From: Streptomyces ochraceiscleroticus
Lineage (GTDB): Bacteria > Actinomycetota > Actinomycetes > Streptomycetales > Streptomycetaceae
DNA: 64,000 nt
Assembly: GCF_000720485.1 (NCBI RefSeq)
Contig: NZ_JOAX01000035.1
Coordinates: 10,071 to 74,070 of the forward strand
Direction: 5' to 3'
Shown here: piece after piece, positions 1-9,471 of the stretch
How positions within the stretch are numbered: the stretch's first letter is position 1
Layout of the letters: each line of letters starts with the position of its first letter
The notes under the pieces: model-generated
Seen by the model: the letters and a program-made list of their open reading frames with translations, nothing else
Told to the model about the DNA's origin: nothing
Database searches by the model: none
Made by a program: the position numbers and the translations under genes

Positions 1-821
1 TGGTGGTGGTCGGCGGGGACGGCCTGTGGAACGTCCATGTGCACGTGGACGACGCGGGCGCGGCTGTCGAGGCGGGCATCGAGGCGGGCCGCCCGTACCG
101 GATCCGCATCACGCACTTCGCGGGCGCCGAGGCCGCCCGGGGCCCGGCTCCGGAGCGCGCGGAACGGGCCGTGGTCGCGGTGGTACCGGGAGACGGGCTG
201 GCCGGGCTGTGCGCCGCGGCCGGCGCGACCGTGGTCTCCGTACGCCCCGGGGAGCCGCCCGCCAGCGGCGAGCTGGTCCAGGCGATCCGGCAGGCGCACG
301 CCCGCGAGGTGGTGCTGCTGCCGAACGACGCCGACCTGCGGCACACGGCCGCCGCCGCGGCCGGCCAGGCCCGTACCGAAGGCGTGCGCGTCGCCGTGAT
401 CCCCACCCGGGCCGCGGTCCAGGGCATCGCGGCGCTGGCCGTCCATGAGTCCGGCCGCACGTTCGACGAGGACGTGGTGGCGATGACCTCGGCGGCGGGC
501 GCGACCCGGTACGGCGAGCTGACGGTCGCCGAGCGGCAGTCCTGGACCATGGCCGGGGTCTGCCAGGCCGGGGACGTGCTGGGGCTGGTGGACGGCGATG
601 TCGCGGTGATCGGTACGGACCCGGCGGCCACCGCCCTCGACGTACTGGACCGGATGCTCTCGGCGGGCGGCGAGATGGTCACCCTCGTGTGCGGCGCGGA
701 CTTCTCCCAGGGCCTGGCCGACCGCCTCGAACGCCACGTACGCGAGCGTCATCTGGCGGTGGACACGGTGGTGTACGCCGGGGGCCAGCAGTCGTCGCTG
801 CTGCTGATCGGCGTGGAGTAG
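1..821 (+). CDS. DAK2/FakA-like protein, C-terminal part
   Basis: This is the 3' part of a gene that enters from the left edge; about 272 codons are visible up to the TAG at 819-821. The fragment matches the C-terminal half of DAK2-domain proteins of the YloV/FakA type. It has a segment reading VVLLPNDADLRHTAAAAAG, then AVIPTRAAVQGIAALAVHE, and a terminal Rossmann-like stretch ending VVYAGGQQSSLLLIGVE. FakA relatives bind a fatty acid through a partner and phosphorylate it. That is known of the family; the substrate here is unknown. The kinase (DAK2) domain itself would lie upstream of the window. The position directly before recG is the usual one in Streptomyces. Confidence 0.75.
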   Translation, partial: VVVGGDGLWNVHVHVDDAGAAVEAGIEAGRPYRIRITHFAGAEAARGPAPERAERAVVAVVPGDGLAGLCAAAGATVVSVRPGEPPASGELVQAIRQAHAREVVLLPNDADLRHTAAAAAGQARTEGVRVAVIPTRAAVQGIAALAVHESGRTFDEDVVAMTSAAGATRYGELTVAERQSWTMAGVCQAGDVLGLVDGDVAVIGTDPAATALDVLDRMLSAGGEMVTLVCGADFSQGLADRLERHVRERHLAVDTVVYAGGQQSSLLLIGVE

Positions 822-887
822 CCGCCGGGGGAGGCCCGTTCGCCGGTCCTCCCGCCGGTTGTCAGTGGCGTGGTGTGCAATGGACCC

Positions 888-3080
888 GTGCTGGATGAAC
901 CACTGAAGAAGATCCTCGGCGGCACCACCGCGAAGGTGCTGGCCGAGCACCTCGGCCTGCACACGGTCGGCGATCTGCTGCACCACTACCCCCGGCGGTA
1001 CGCCGAGCGCGGCGAGCTGACCACCCTCGCCGACCTCCCGCTCGACGAGCACGTCACGGTCGTCGCGCGGGTCGCCGACGCCCGGGTGCACACCTTCAAC
1101 CACGGCCGCGGCCAGCGCCTGGAGGTCACGCTCACCGACGGCAGCGGCCGGCTGCAACTGGTCTTCTTCGGCAAGGGCATCCACAAGCCGCGGCACGACC
1201 TCCTCCCGGGCCGCCGCGCGATGTTCGCGGGCAAGGTCTCGGTCTTCAACCGCAAGCTCCAGCTCGCCCACCCCGAGTACGAACTCCTCGCGGGCGAGGG
1301 CGGCGACGACGCCGTGGACGCGTTCGCGGGCCGGCTCCTGCCGATCTATCCGGCGGCCCAGAAGATGCCGTCCTGGAAGATCGCCAAGGCGGTGGACGCG
1401 GTGCTGCCCAACGCCCGGGACGCGGCCGACCCGCTGCCGCCCGCGCTCCGCGAGGGCCGCGGCCTCGTCCCGCTCCCCGAGGCCCTCCTCAAGGTCCACC
1501 GGCCCGCCACCAAGGCCGACATCGACGACGCCCGGGCCCGCCTGAAGTGGGACGAGGCATTCGTCCTCCAGGTCGCCCTCGCCCGCCGCCGCTTCGCCGA
1601 GACCCAGCTCCCGGCCGTCCCCCGCCCGCTGACCGAGGACGGCCTGCTGGACGCCTTCGACGCCCGCCTCCCCTTCACCCTCACCGACGGCCAGCAGAAG
1701 GTCAGCCGCGAAATCTTCGACGACCTGGCCACGGACCACCCGATGCACCGCCTCCTGCAGGGGGAGGTGGGCAGTGGGAAAACGATGGTCGCCCTGCGGG
1801 CCATGCTTGCCGTGGTGGACACCGGTGGGCAGGCGGCGATGCTGGCGCCGACCGAGGTGCTGGCGCAGCAGCATCACCGCTCGATCACGGAGATGATGGG
1901 GGAGCTGGCCGAGGGCGGGATGCTCGGCGGCGCCGAGCACGGTACGAAGGTCGTGCTGCTGACCGGCTCGATGGGCACGGCCGCGCGGAAGCAGGCGTTG
2001 CTGGACCTCGTGACGGGCGAGGCCGGGCTGGTGATCGGCACGCATGCGCTGATCGAGGACAAGGTGCAGTTCCACGACCTGGGGCTGGTCGTGGTGGACG
2101 AGCAGCACCGGTTCGGCGTGGAGCAGCGGGACGCACTGCGCTCCAAGGGCAAGCAGCCGCCGCATCTGCTCGTGATGACCGCGACGCCCATTCCGCGGAC
2201 GGTCGCGATGACGGTCTTCGGCGATCTGGAGACGTCCGTACTGGACCAGTTGCCGGCCGGGCGGTCGCCGATCGCCAGCCATGTGGTGCCGGCCAAGGAC
2301 AAGCCGCACTTCCTGGCGCGCGCCTGGGAACGGGTGCGGGAGGAGGTCGAGGGCGGACATCAGGCGTATGTGGTGTGCCCGCGGATCGGTGACGAGGAGG
2401 AGCCGAAGGGCGCGAAGAAGAAGGCGCAGGGGGACGGGGAGGAAGCCGCGGAGGAGGCCGAGAAGCGGCCGCCGCTGGCCGTGCTGGAGGTCGCCGAGCA
2501 GTTGGCCAAGGGGCCGCTCGCGGGGCTGCGCGTGGAGGTGCTGCACGGGCGGATGCAGCCGGACGACAAGGACGACGTGATGCGCCGGTTCGCCGCCGGC
2601 GAGGTGGATGTGCTGGTGGCGACGACCGTCATCGAGGTGGGCGTGAACGTACCGAACGCCACGGCGATGGTGATCATGGACGCCGACCGGTTCGGCGTCT
2701 CGCAGCTCCATCAGCTGCGCGGGCGGGTGGGCCGTGGTTCGGCGCCCGGCCTGTGCCTGCTGGTGACGGAGATGTCCGAGGCGAGCCCGGCGCGGGCCCG
2801 GCTGGGCGCCGTGGCGAGCACGCTGGACGGCTTCGAGCTGTCCCGGATCGACCTGGAGCAGCGGCGCGAGGGCGACGTCCTGGGGCAGGCGCAGTCCGGG
2901 GTGCGCTCCAGCCTCCGGATGCTCGCGGTCATCGAGGACGAGGACGTCATCGAGGCGGCCCGGGAGGAGGCGACGGCGACCGTGGCCAACGACCCGGAGC
3001 TGGCCGGACTGCCCGAGCTGCGGGGCGCGTTGGACGCCCTGCTGGACGCCGATCGGGAGAGCTACCTGGACAAGGGGTGA
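888..3080 (+). CDS. recG: ATP-dependent DNA helicase RecG
   Basis: RecG is a monomeric superfamily 2 translocase that remodels stalled replication forks and branched intermediates. The product is about 730 aa, the family's usual size. An N-terminal wedge (OB-fold) region covers roughly residues 50-150. It is followed by Walker A (LLQGEVGSGKTMVAL), a DEQH box (VVVDEQHRFGVEQR), motif III (MTATPIPRT) and the C-terminal helicase lobe with TTVIEVGVNVPNA and QLRGRVGRG. A Lys/Glu-rich linker near residues 500-525 looks like a lineage-specific insertion. I chose the GTG at 888 (protein starting MLDEPLKKILG); an in-frame GTG at 870 is the alternative. It follows the DAK-like gene on the same strand. 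Confidence 0.93.
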   Translation: MLDEPLKKILGGTTAKVLAEHLGLHTVGDLLHHYPRRYAERGELTTLADLPLDEHVTVVARVADARVHTFNHGRGQRLEVTLTDGSGRLQLVFFGKGIHKPRHDLLPGRRAMFAGKVSVFNRKLQLAHPEYELLAGEGGDDAVDAFAGRLLPIYPAAQKMPSWKIAKAVDAVLPNARDAADPLPPALREGRGLVPLPEALLKVHRPATKADIDDARARLKWDEAFVLQVALARRRFAETQLPAVPRPLTEDGLLDAFDARLPFTLTDGQQKVSREIFDDLATDHPMHRLLQGEVGSGKTMVALRAMLAVVDTGGQAAMLAPTEVLAQQHHRSITEMMGELAEGGMLGGAEHGTKVVLLTGSMGTAARKQALLDLVTGEAGLVIGTHALIEDKVQFHDLGLVVVDEQHRFGVEQRDALRSKGKQPPHLLVMTATPIPRTVAMTVFGDLETSVLDQLPAGRSPIASHVVPAKDKPHFLARAWERVREEVEGGHQAYVVCPRIGDEEEPKGAKKKAQGDGEEAAEEAEKRPPLAVLEVAEQLAKGPLAGLRVEVLHGRMQPDDKDDVMRRFAAGEVDVLVATTVIEVGVNVPNATAMVIMDADRFGVSQLHQLRGRVGRGSAPGLCLLVTEMSEASPARARLGAVASTLDGFELSRIDLEQRREGDVLGQAQSGVRSSLRMLAVIEDEDVIEAAREEATATVANDPELAGLPELRGALDALLDADRESYLDKG

Positions 3081-3194
3081 GGGGCGCGGGTGCGCCCGGC
3101 GGAGGCCGATTGTCAGACCCTCCTGGGAGGATGGACACAGTCCGGGCCGATCCGGGAGTGGTTGGCCGCAGTTGGACCACTGGGGGGCTGTTTC

Positions 3195-3713
3195 ATGGCA
3201 TTCCGGCATCTGAACGAACTGCCGCTGGGCAACAAGATCTTCCGGATCGAGCTGGTCAGCGACGACGACGCGACCGTCACCCTCACCGTCACCGGCTGGC
3301 AGGAGGACTCCCCGGAGGCCCTGCTCGCCTCCGGCGCGCTCACCCTCCCCCTGACCGAGATCCCGCCGCTGCGTATCGCGCTGAACCGCGCCCTGCGTGC
3401 GCTTGCTCTCGTCGCCGACGTGGCCGAGCCGATACCGGACCGCGATGTCCTGCGTGAGCTGTTCCCCGGCCACGGCGCCCCCTGGGTGCCGCAGCACGAG
3501 GAGGACCTCACGCACCGCTTCCATGCCGGTGAGACCATCGCCCGCATCGCCGCCCGCTTCGGCCGCACGCCCGATTCGGTCCGGACGAAGCTGCGCGAGC
3601 TCGGCCACGACCCGCGCCGCCCGGAGTACTGCCCGCCGGACGGCTGCCTGTCCTGGTCCCGCTATGCCTCGCCCGCTCTGGTGGGCGCGGTCGAGGAGGC
3701 GGAGCGCGGCTGA
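3195..3713 (+). CDS. conserved actinobacterial protein with C-terminal HTH
   Basis: The product is 172 aa, starting at an ATG preceded by a G-rich ribosome site (ggggggctg). I do not recognise a named family for the N-terminal two thirds, which is a beta-rich globular region with no membrane segment. Residues near 115-145 (TIARIAARFGRTPDSVRTKL) look like a sigma-region-4-type helix-turn-helix, so DNA binding is possible. The C-terminus has two cysteines (YCPPDGCLSW). It sits between recG and rsmD on the same strand, in a housekeeping run. The function cannot be stated from sequence alone. Confidence 0.7.
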   Translation: MAFRHLNELPLGNKIFRIELVSDDDATVTLTVTGWQEDSPEALLASGALTLPLTEIPPLRIALNRALRALALVADVAEPIPDRDVLRELFPGHGAPWVPQHEEDLTHRFHAGETIARIAARFGRTPDSVRTKLRELGHDPRRPEYCPPDGCLSWSRYASPALVGAVEEAERG

Positions 3714-3734
3714 CCGGCGGGGGACGCCATATCG

Positions 3735-3770
3735 TGGTGGTGCGGGGCCGGGCTCGGCCCCGCACCACCA
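3735..3770. terminator. long perfect hairpin before rsmD
   Basis: Two 16-nt arms pair perfectly (3735-3750 with 3755-3770) around a 4-nt loop, GGCT. It lies just after the HTH protein gene and 30 bp before the rsmD start. This is most simply an intrinsic terminator of the Streptomyces type without a U tract; it could also act in the rsmD leader. Confidence 0.65.
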
Positions 3771-3800
3771 CAGAACCGCACAGCTGAGGACGAGAATCGT

Positions 3801-4436
3801 ATGACCCGCGTGATCGCCGGCGTGGCCGGCGGCCGGCGCCTGGCCGTGCCGCCCGGCACGGGCACCCGCCCGACCTCCGACCGGGCGCGCGAGGGCCTGT
3901 TCTCCACCTGGGAGGCGCTGGACGGCCCGCTGACCGGCGCCCGGGTGCTGGATCTGTACGGCGGCTCGGGCGCGGTCGGGCTGGAGGCGCTCTCCCGGGG
4001 CGCCGCGGCCGTGCTGCTGGCCGAGGCCGACCCGAAGGCCGCCCGCACGATCCGCGAGAACATCCGCAGCCTCGGCCTCCCGGGCGCCGAATTCCGCGCC
4101 GCGAAGGCCGAGCAGGTCGTCGCGGGGCCGGTCTCCGGCGAGCCGTACGACCTCGTTTTCCTGGATCCGCCGTACGCCGTCACCGACGACGATCTTCGCG
4201 AGATCCTCCTCACACTCCGCTCCCAGGGCTGGATCACGGGCGACGCGCTCGCCACCGTGGAGCGCAGCACCAGGGGCGGAGAATTCCGCTGGCCCGACGG
4301 ATTCACGGGCCTGCGGTCCCGCCGCTACGGCGAGGCCACGCTTTGGTACGGTCGCGCCGCTTCGACGTGCGAGGACGCCGACGGGAACGCCGGCGACCGC
4401 CCTGCCGGGAGCGCCACGTCGGCAAGCGAGTCATGA
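3801..4436 (+). CDS. rsmD: 16S rRNA (guanine966-N2)-methyltransferase RsmD
   Basis: RsmD methylates G966 of 16S rRNA in assembled 30S particles using S-adenosylmethionine. The 211-aa product has the SAM-binding motif VLDLYGGSGAVGLEAL near residues 50-65 and the N-methyltransferase motif FLDPPYAV (DPPY) near residue 120. The N-terminal GRRLAVPPGTGTRPTSDRAREG is typical of the family. The last 25 or so residues are low-complexity and extend beyond usual RsmD ends; they run up to the coaD leader. The rsmD-coaD pairing is widely conserved in bacteria. Confidence 0.9.
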   Translation: MTRVIAGVAGGRRLAVPPGTGTRPTSDRAREGLFSTWEALDGPLTGARVLDLYGGSGAVGLEALSRGAAAVLLAEADPKAARTIRENIRSLGLPGAEFRAAKAEQVVAGPVSGEPYDLVFLDPPYAVTDDDLREILLTLRSQGWITGDALATVERSTRGGEFRWPDGFTGLRSRRYGEATLWYGRAASTCEDADGNAGDRPAGSATSASES

Positions 4437-4462
4437 CCGGATCGGAGAGCGAGGAACCTCAA

Positions 4463-4942
4463 GTGCGCCGTGCCGTCTGTCCGGGGTCGTTCGACCCCAT
4501 CACCAACGGGCATCTGGACATCATCGCCCGGGCCTCCAAGCTCTACGACGTGGTCCACGTCGCCGTGATGATCAACAAGTCCAAGCAGGGCCTGTTCACG
4601 GTCGAGGAGCGGATCGAGCTGATCCGCCGGGCGACCGCCGAGTACGGCAACGTCGAGGTCGAGGCGTTCCACGGCCTCCTCGTCGACTTCTGCAAGCAGC
4701 GTGACATTCCGGCCATCGTGAAGGGCCTGCGCGCGGTCAGCGACTTCGACTACGAGCTGCAGATGGCCCAGATGAACAACGGCCTCTCGGGCGTCGAGAC
4801 CCTCTTCGTCCCGACCAACCCGACCTACAGCTTCCTCTCGTCCAGCCTGGTCAAGGAGGTCGCGGCCTGGGGCGGCGACGTCTCCCACCTGGTACCGGAC
4901 TTCGTCTTCGAAGCCCTGACGGAGCGCCTCGGGGAGAAGTGA
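4463..4942 (+). CDS. coaD: phosphopantetheine adenylyltransferase CoaD
   Basis: CoaD transfers AMP from ATP to 4'-phosphopantetheine, the penultimate step of coenzyme A synthesis. The product is 159 aa, the family's normal length. It opens with the nucleotidyltransferase motif CPGSFDPITNGHLDI (TxGH signature as TNGH) and ends with the ISSSLVKE-equivalent TYSFLSSSLVKEVA. I chose the GTG at 4463 because a GAGGAA ribosome site lies 5-7 nt before it and it gives the normal length. An ATG at 4433 overlapping the rsmD stop would add ten residues without homology. It is probably co-transcribed with rsmD. Confidence 0.92.
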   Translation: MRRAVCPGSFDPITNGHLDIIARASKLYDVVHVAVMINKSKQGLFTVEERIELIRRATAEYGNVEVEAFHGLLVDFCKQRDIPAIVKGLRAVSDFDYELQMAQMNNGLSGVETLFVPTNPTYSFLSSSLVKEVAAWGGDVSHLVPDFVFEALTERLGEK

Positions 4943-5064
4943 CGCGGGAAGCGGCGGAGGGCCGTCCGGCTGACGGTACGTCAGTGGGTGTCGGCGCGTG
5001 GGCGGGTGGCCGTACAGTCGGTCCCGTTCCGTCGTTTCATCCCCCAGAGAGTGGCGAGCCCCCA

Positions 5065-6204
5065 GTGGACGTGCAGAAGAAGCTCGACGAGATCGTCGAG
5101 ACCGTCGGCCATGCCCGGTCCATGCCCATGTCGGCCTCCTGCGTGATCAACCGCGCGGAGCTGCTGGCGATGCTCGAAGAGGTGCGGGCCGCGCTCCCGG
5201 GGTCCCTCGCGCAGGCGCAGGAGCTGCTCGGCGGGCGCGAGCAGATGGTCGAGGACGCCCGCGCCGAGGCGGAGCGGATCATCGAGAGCGCGCACGCCCA
5301 GCGCGGCTCGCTGCTCTCCGAGACCGAGCTCGCCCGGCAGTCCCAGGAGGAGGCCGACCGCATCCTCGCGGAGGCCCGCCGGGAGGCCGAGGAGATCCGC
5401 GCCGAGGCCGACGACTACGTCGACAGCAAGCTCGCCAACTTCGAGGTCGTCCTGACCAAGACCATCGGGTCCGTGGACCGGGGCCGCGAGAAGCTCCTCG
5501 GCCGCGGTCCGGGCCTGGACGAGGCGGGGTACGCGGACGCCGAGGCGCCCGAGCGCAGCGCCGACCCGGAGACGCTGCGGCAGCGCGCTGACGCGTACGT
5601 GGACGCCAAGTTCGGCGCCTTCGAGGCCGTGCTCACCAAGACCCTGGAGGCGGTCGGGCGCGGCCGCCAGAAGCTGCTCGGGGCGCAGCCCAGCGACGAG
5701 CTCGCCGCGGCCTTCGCCGCGCACACGGACCCCACGACGGGCCTGCCGCAGTCCGGCGACGCCGAGTACCTCGCCGACCTCGCCGCCGCCCAGCAGCCCG
5801 CCGCGCCCCAGGCGCCCGCCGCACAGCCCGGCGACCAGCCCACGGGACAGCCGGCCGGACAGCCCTTCGTGCAGCCGGGGCCGGAGCCCGCGGCGCCGCA
5901 GCAGCAGGACTACTACGCCACGGCGGGCTACGGCCAGGACGCGTACGGCTACCAGCAGCCGCAGCAGTACGCCCAGCAGCAGGACCCTTACGGCTACGGC
6001 TGGCAGCAGCAGGCCCCGCAGCAGGGGTACGACCCCGCCGCGTACGTCCCGCAGCAGGCCCAGCAGCCGCAGCAGTTCCCGCACGGCGAGCAGCAGCAGC
6101 CCCAGCAGCACGGTCAGCAGCCCGCCGCCCTGGACGAGACCAGCCTCTTCGACACCAGCATGATCGACCTCGACCAGCTCCGGCAGTACGAGCAGGGGCA
6201 CTGA
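5065..6204 (+). CDS. DivIVA-like coiled-coil protein with Gln-rich tail
   Basis: The product is 379 aa. The N-terminal 75 residues (VDVQKKLDEIVETVGHARSM onward) are followed by a long charged coiled coil of Ala/Glu/Arg heptads at about residues 60-125. Two copies of a motif YVDxKxxxFEVVLTKT / YVDAKFGAFEAVLTKT follow near residues 120 and 180, each ending GRxKLLG. The last 120 residues are Gln/Tyr/Pro-rich low complexity. No membrane segment or signal peptide is visible. This resembles the DivIVA/ATP-synthase-b-like scaffold proteins of Streptomyces cell-division and polarity networks, but no role is proven by sequence. The GTG at 5065 is preceded by GGCGAG. Confidence 0.75.
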   Translation: MDVQKKLDEIVETVGHARSMPMSASCVINRAELLAMLEEVRAALPGSLAQAQELLGGREQMVEDARAEAERIIESAHAQRGSLLSETELARQSQEEADRILAEARREAEEIRAEADDYVDSKLANFEVVLTKTIGSVDRGREKLLGRGPGLDEAGYADAEAPERSADPETLRQRADAYVDAKFGAFEAVLTKTLEAVGRGRQKLLGAQPSDELAAAFAAHTDPTTGLPQSGDAEYLADLAAAQQPAAPQAPAAQPGDQPTGQPAGQPFVQPGPEPAAPQQQDYYATAGYGQDAYGYQQPQQYAQQQDPYGYGWQQQAPQQGYDPAAYVPQQAQQPQQFPHGEQQQPQQHGQQPAALDETSLFDTSMIDLDQLRQYEQGH

Positions 6205-6350
6205 CGCACGCAGGTCCGGCGGCGCTCTCGCGCGCAGGGCGGGCGGTGCCGGGGGCGCCGGCCGCGGATTGGGTCAATCGCGACCCGTCCAGTATCCTGG
6301 CTGTTCGGTCGCGCATACGTCCGCGATCTGTGCTGCCCGACGACCGCCCC

Positions 6351-7025
6351 GTGCGGCGCGGGCAGTCGTACCGCCGTAGAAAGCAGGAAGCCATCAACGC
6401 CCGCCTCGACCACCGTTCTCCGCTCGTGTTCGATACACGCGAGCTGGGCCGGCGTCCCGGTGCGATGAAGAAGGTGTCCCGCTCCGTCGAGGCCCCCTCG
6501 GACCTCGGCAACGAGGTCATCGGAGTGCCCCAGGGCGCGCCGGTGGAGCTCGACCTCCGCCTGGAGTCGGTCATGGACGGGGTGCTTGTCACAGGCACCG
6601 CCCGTGCATCCGTGACAGGGGAGTGCGTAAGGTGTCTGGAGCCGCTCGAGCGTGAGCTCGACGCGGACTTCCAGGAGATGTTCTCCTACCCCGACGCCGA
6701 TGCCCGGGTCCGCGAAGCGGACGCAGGCGACGACGCCGAGGACGAGGAGGACACCCTCTTCCTCGAGGACGACCTGTTCGACCTCGAACCCGTGCTGCGC
6801 GATGCGGTGGTGCTCGCACTGCCGATGCAGCCGGTGTGCCAGGACGACTGTCCGGGCCTGTGCTCCGACTGTGGAGCCCGGCTCGCTGACGACCCGGACC
6901 ACCATCACGATGCCGTCGACATCCGTTGGGCGGCACTGCAGGGACTCGCCGGATCCATCCAGGACGGCGAGAAGGACAACATGGGCGGCGCCGATGCGGG
7001 CGTCGACGAGAAGCAGGAGAAGTAG
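6351..7025 (+). CDS. DUF177 (YceD-like) protein
   Basis: This is a YceD/DUF177 family member, the protein almost always encoded just before rpmF. It has the core [19 protein letters not shown], then two cysteine pairs (GECVRCLEP and [15 protein letters not shown]) that probably bind zinc. A strongly acidic stretch ([15 protein letters not shown]) lies between them. In plants and bacteria the family is linked to 23S rRNA accumulation. That is family knowledge, not shown here. The start is uncertain: GTG at 6351 is used, and GTG at 6330 is in frame and also possible. It ends 2 bp before rpmF, so the two are one transcript. Confidence 0.8.
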   Translation: MRRGQSYRRRKQEAINARLDHRSPLVFDTRELGRRPGAMKKVSRSVEAPSDLGNEVIGVPQGAPVELDLRLESVMDGVLVTGTARASVTGECVRCLEPLERELDADFQEMFSYPDADARVREADAGDDAEDEEDTLFLEDDLFDLEPVLRDAVVLALPMQPVCQDDCPGLCSDCGARLADDPDHHHDAVDIRWAALQGLAGSIQDGEKDNMGGADAGVDEKQEK

Positions 7026-7027
7026 CC

Positions 7028-7201
7028 GTGGCTGTTCCGAAGCGGAAGATGTCGCGCAGCAACACGCGCCACCGCCGGTCGCAGTGGAAGGCTGCGGTCC
7101 CCACCCTGGTGGCGTGCGAGCGCTGCCACGAGCCGAAGCAGCAGCACATCGCGTGCCCCGCTTGCGGCACCTACAACAAGCGCCAGGTCCTCGAGGTCTG
7201 A
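7028..7201 (+). CDS. rpmF: 50S ribosomal protein L32
   Basis: L32 is a small 50S protein near the peptidyl-transferase side. The 57-aa product begins [20 protein letters not shown], the classic L32 N-terminus. It carries a complete four-cysteine zinc ribbon (CERC and CPAC), so this is the zinc-containing (C+) form. Starting at GTG 2 bp after the DUF177 gene and ending 7 bp before rnc, it sits in the universally common yceD-rpmF-rnc order. Confidence 0.95.
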   Translation: MAVPKRKMSRSNTRHRRSQWKAAVPTLVACERCHEPKQQHIACPACGTYNKRQVLEV

Positions 7202-7208
7202 GCGGCTG

Positions 7209-8021
7209 GTGACGGGCTCTATGTCAGACGCTGATTCGTCGAAGAACTCCTCGAAGACTCCGTCTGCGGACACGGCCTCGTCCCACACGCTTCTGGAAGG
7301 GCGGCTCGGGTACAAGCTCGAGTCCGCCCTTCTGGTGCGTGCGCTGACGCACCGCAGTTACGCATACGAGAACGGCGGGCTGCCCACCAACGAACGGCTG
7401 GAGTTCCTCGGGGACTCCGTCCTGGGCCTGGTGGTCACCGACACGCTGTACCGCATCCACCCCGACCTGCCCGAAGGCCAGCTGGCCAAGCTGCGGGCCG
7501 CGGTGGTCAACTCGCGTGCGCTCGCCGAGGTGGGCCGCGGCCTGGACCTCGGTGCCTTCATCCGGCTCGGCCGGGGCGAAGAAGGTACCGGCGGCCGGGA
7601 CAAGGCATCCATCCTCGCCGACACACTCGAAGCGGTCATCGGCGCGGTCTACCTGGACCAGGGCCTCGACGCGGCCTCCGAACTGGTGCACCGCCTGTTC
7701 GACCCGCTGATCGAGAAGTCCTCCAGCCTCGGCGCCGGCCTGGACTGGAAGACCAGCCTCCAGGAACTGACCGCAACCGAAGGACTCGGGGTCCCGGAAT
7801 ACTTGGTCACGGAGACCGGCCCGGACCACGAGAAGACCTTCACTGCTGCCGCCCGCGTCGGTGGTGTCTCGTACGGCACCGGCACCGGCCGCAGCAAGAA
7901 GGAAGCCGAGCAGCAGGCGGCGGAGTCCGCCTGGCGGGAGATCCGCGCGGCGGCGGACGAGGCGGCCAAGGCCGCCACGGAAGCCACCACGCAGGCCACC
8001 ACCGGCGGTCCCGCGAGCTGA
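7209..8021 (+). CDS. rnc: ribonuclease III
   Basis: RNase III cleaves double-stranded RNA in rRNA precursors and mRNAs; in Streptomyces coelicolor the orthologue (AbsB) is a global regulator of antibiotic synthesis. The signature [15 protein letters not shown], with the metal-binding Glu and Asp residues, is intact near residue 60. The second acidic site appears in [14 protein letters not shown] double-stranded-RNA-binding domain follows (residues about 180-250, ending [16 protein letters not shown]). The product is 270 aa from the GTG at 7209; an ATG at 7221 is an equally usable start. A ~20-residue low-complexity Ala/Thr tail ends the protein. Confidence 0.93.
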   Translation: MTGSMSDADSSKNSSKTPSADTASSHTLLEGRLGYKLESALLVRALTHRSYAYENGGLPTNERLEFLGDSVLGLVVTDTLYRIHPDLPEGQLAKLRAAVVNSRALAEVGRGLDLGAFIRLGRGEEGTGGRDKASILADTLEAVIGAVYLDQGLDAASELVHRLFDPLIEKSSSLGAGLDWKTSLQELTATEGLGVPEYLVTETGPDHEKTFTAAARVGGVSYGTGTGRSKKEAEQQAAESAWREIRAAADEAAKAATEATTQATTGGPAS

Positions 8022-8168
8022 ATGCGCGCCGCGTGCCTCGCGCACGCGGGTCCCCGCCCGACCACCCCTTCACGGGGGCAGGACGGGCGGGGTTTCCTTT
8101 TCCCGGCGCCTGGAACCCGCTCGGTCACAGCGTCCCCACCGGACACATCCGCCTCCCGAGGAGATCCC

Positions 8169-9101
8169 TTGCCCGAGCTGCCCGAGGTCGAGGTCGTACG
8201 GCGCGGTCTGGAGCGCTGGGTCAGCGGCCGGACGATCGATACCGTGGAGGTCCTGCACCCGCGGGCGGTGCGCCGCCACACGGCGGGCGGCGCGGACTTC
8301 GCCGCACAGCTCGCCGGCCACCGCGTGGGCGAGGCCCGCCGCCGCGGCAAGTACCTCTGGCTCCCGCTCGCCGGCGACCTCTCGGTCCTGGCCCACCTGG
8401 GCATGAGCGGTCAGCTCCTGGTCCAGCCGCAGGACGCGCCCGACGAGAAGCACCTCCGCGTCCGCATCCGCTTCACGGACGCGGTGCACGTTCCGGACGA
8501 CACCGCCGGGGTCCCCGGCGCCGCGCCGGCCGCCGATCTCCCGGCGGACACCGTCGACACCGAACTCCGCTTCGTCGACCAGCGCACCTTCGGCGGTCTC
8601 TCCCTCCACCCCACCGTGCCCGGCGACCCCGACGGCCTCCCCGACGTGATCGCCCACATCGCGCGCGACCCCCTCGACGCGGCCTTCGACGACGCCGCGT
8701 TCCACGACGCGCTGCGCCGCCGCCGTACGACGATCAAGCGCGCGCTCCTGGACCAGTCCCTGATCAGCGGCGTCGGCAACATCTACGCCGACGAGGCGCT
8801 GTGGCGCGCGAGACTCCACTACGACCGCCCCACGGCCACCCTCACCCGCCCTCGCACCACCGAACTCCTCGGCCACGTCCGCGACGTCATGACCGCGGCC
8901 CTCGCCGTCGGCGGCACCAGCTTCGACAGCCTCTACGTCAACGTCAACGGCGAGTCCGGCTACTTCGAACGCTCCCTGGACGCGTACGGCCGCGAGGACG
9001 AGCCCTGCCGCCGCTGCACGACCCCGATCCGCAGACGACCGTGGATGAACCGCTCGAGCTACTACTGCCCGCGCTGCCAGCGGGTGCCGCGGGTGCGGTA
9101 G
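8169..9101 (+). CDS. mutM: formamidopyrimidine-DNA glycosylase MutM
   Basis: MutM (Fpg) excises 8-oxoguanine and formamidopyrimidines and nicks the abasic site. The protein starts (M)[14 protein letters not shown], giving the obligatory catalytic Pro at position 2 after Met removal. This fixes a TTG start at 8169, and GAGGAG lies 5-8 nt upstream. The catalytic Lys region ([11 protein letters not shown]), the H2TH segment ([18 protein letters not shown]) and a C-terminal zinc finger (CRRC...CPRC) are all present. At 310 aa it is longer than E. coli MutM (269 aa), partly because of a Pro/Ala-rich insertion near residues 110-135. Confidence 0.93.
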   Translation: MPELPEVEVVRRGLERWVSGRTIDTVEVLHPRAVRRHTAGGADFAAQLAGHRVGEARRRGKYLWLPLAGDLSVLAHLGMSGQLLVQPQDAPDEKHLRVRIRFTDAVHVPDDTAGVPGAAPAADLPADTVDTELRFVDQRTFGGLSLHPTVPGDPDGLPDVIAHIARDPLDAAFDDAAFHDALRRRRTTIKRALLDQSLISGVGNIYADEALWRARLHYDRPTATLTRPRTTELLGHVRDVMTAALAVGGTSFDSLYVNVNGESGYFERSLDAYGREDEPCRRCTTPIRRRPWMNRSSYYCPRCQRVPRVR

Positions 9102-9149
9102 CTGCCCGGTTTCTCGGGGCGCGGGTCGAAGACGCGCACGGCCGCCCGG

Positions 9150-9418
9150 TCAGGGACCGGTGTGGAACCACCCGCCAGTGACCGTGGCGTACACGGGTTG
9201 CCGGGCGGTCTTCCCTGGTCAGGTACACCTGACGCGCGTAGTCGGTACAGATGGGCACGAGCTGGGCGCCGCAGTCGCATTCCAGTGGGGCGCTGTCCGG
9301 GTCCGCCGGGTCGCCGCTGCCCTCCAAGGGTGGCCAGAACGTTGGCCGCCCTGTCCATGCAGGCGCCGCAGAGCAGGCCGCGACGACCGACGAGTTCGCG
9401 TTCGCCACGCTGGGCCAC
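9150..9418 (-). pseudogene. frameshifted small Cys-rich protein gene
   Basis: Reading the minus strand from a GTG at 9418 gives a protein-like segment ending CGACMDRAANVLATL. One extra base near 9320 then shifts the frame to LEGSGDPADPDSAPLECDCGAQLVPICTDYARQVYL (joined here from two reads). A second shift near 9190 leads to VYATVTGGWFHTGP and a stop at 9150. Cysteine pairs CGAC and CDC, and the flow of sense across frames, suggest a real zinc-binding gene of about 90 aa broken by two indels. Sequencing error cannot be excluded. The rest of 9102-9471 holds nothing else I can name. Confidence 0.45.
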
Positions 9419-9471
9419 CGACAGCGCGCTTGCTCTGCGGGGCGGGGGAGACGGCGGAGGCAGTAGGGACG

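Noticed and set aside
4343-4462. Longer coaD starting at 4343 or 4433
   Set aside because: The extra residues lack CoaD homology; GTG 4463 has a better ribosome site and gives the normal 159 aa.
4981-6201. 406-codon minus-strand frame rich in Leu and Val
   Set aside because: It mirrors the Gln/Glu-rich DivIVA-like coiled-coil gene; Leu richness is the complement of CAG and GAG codons.
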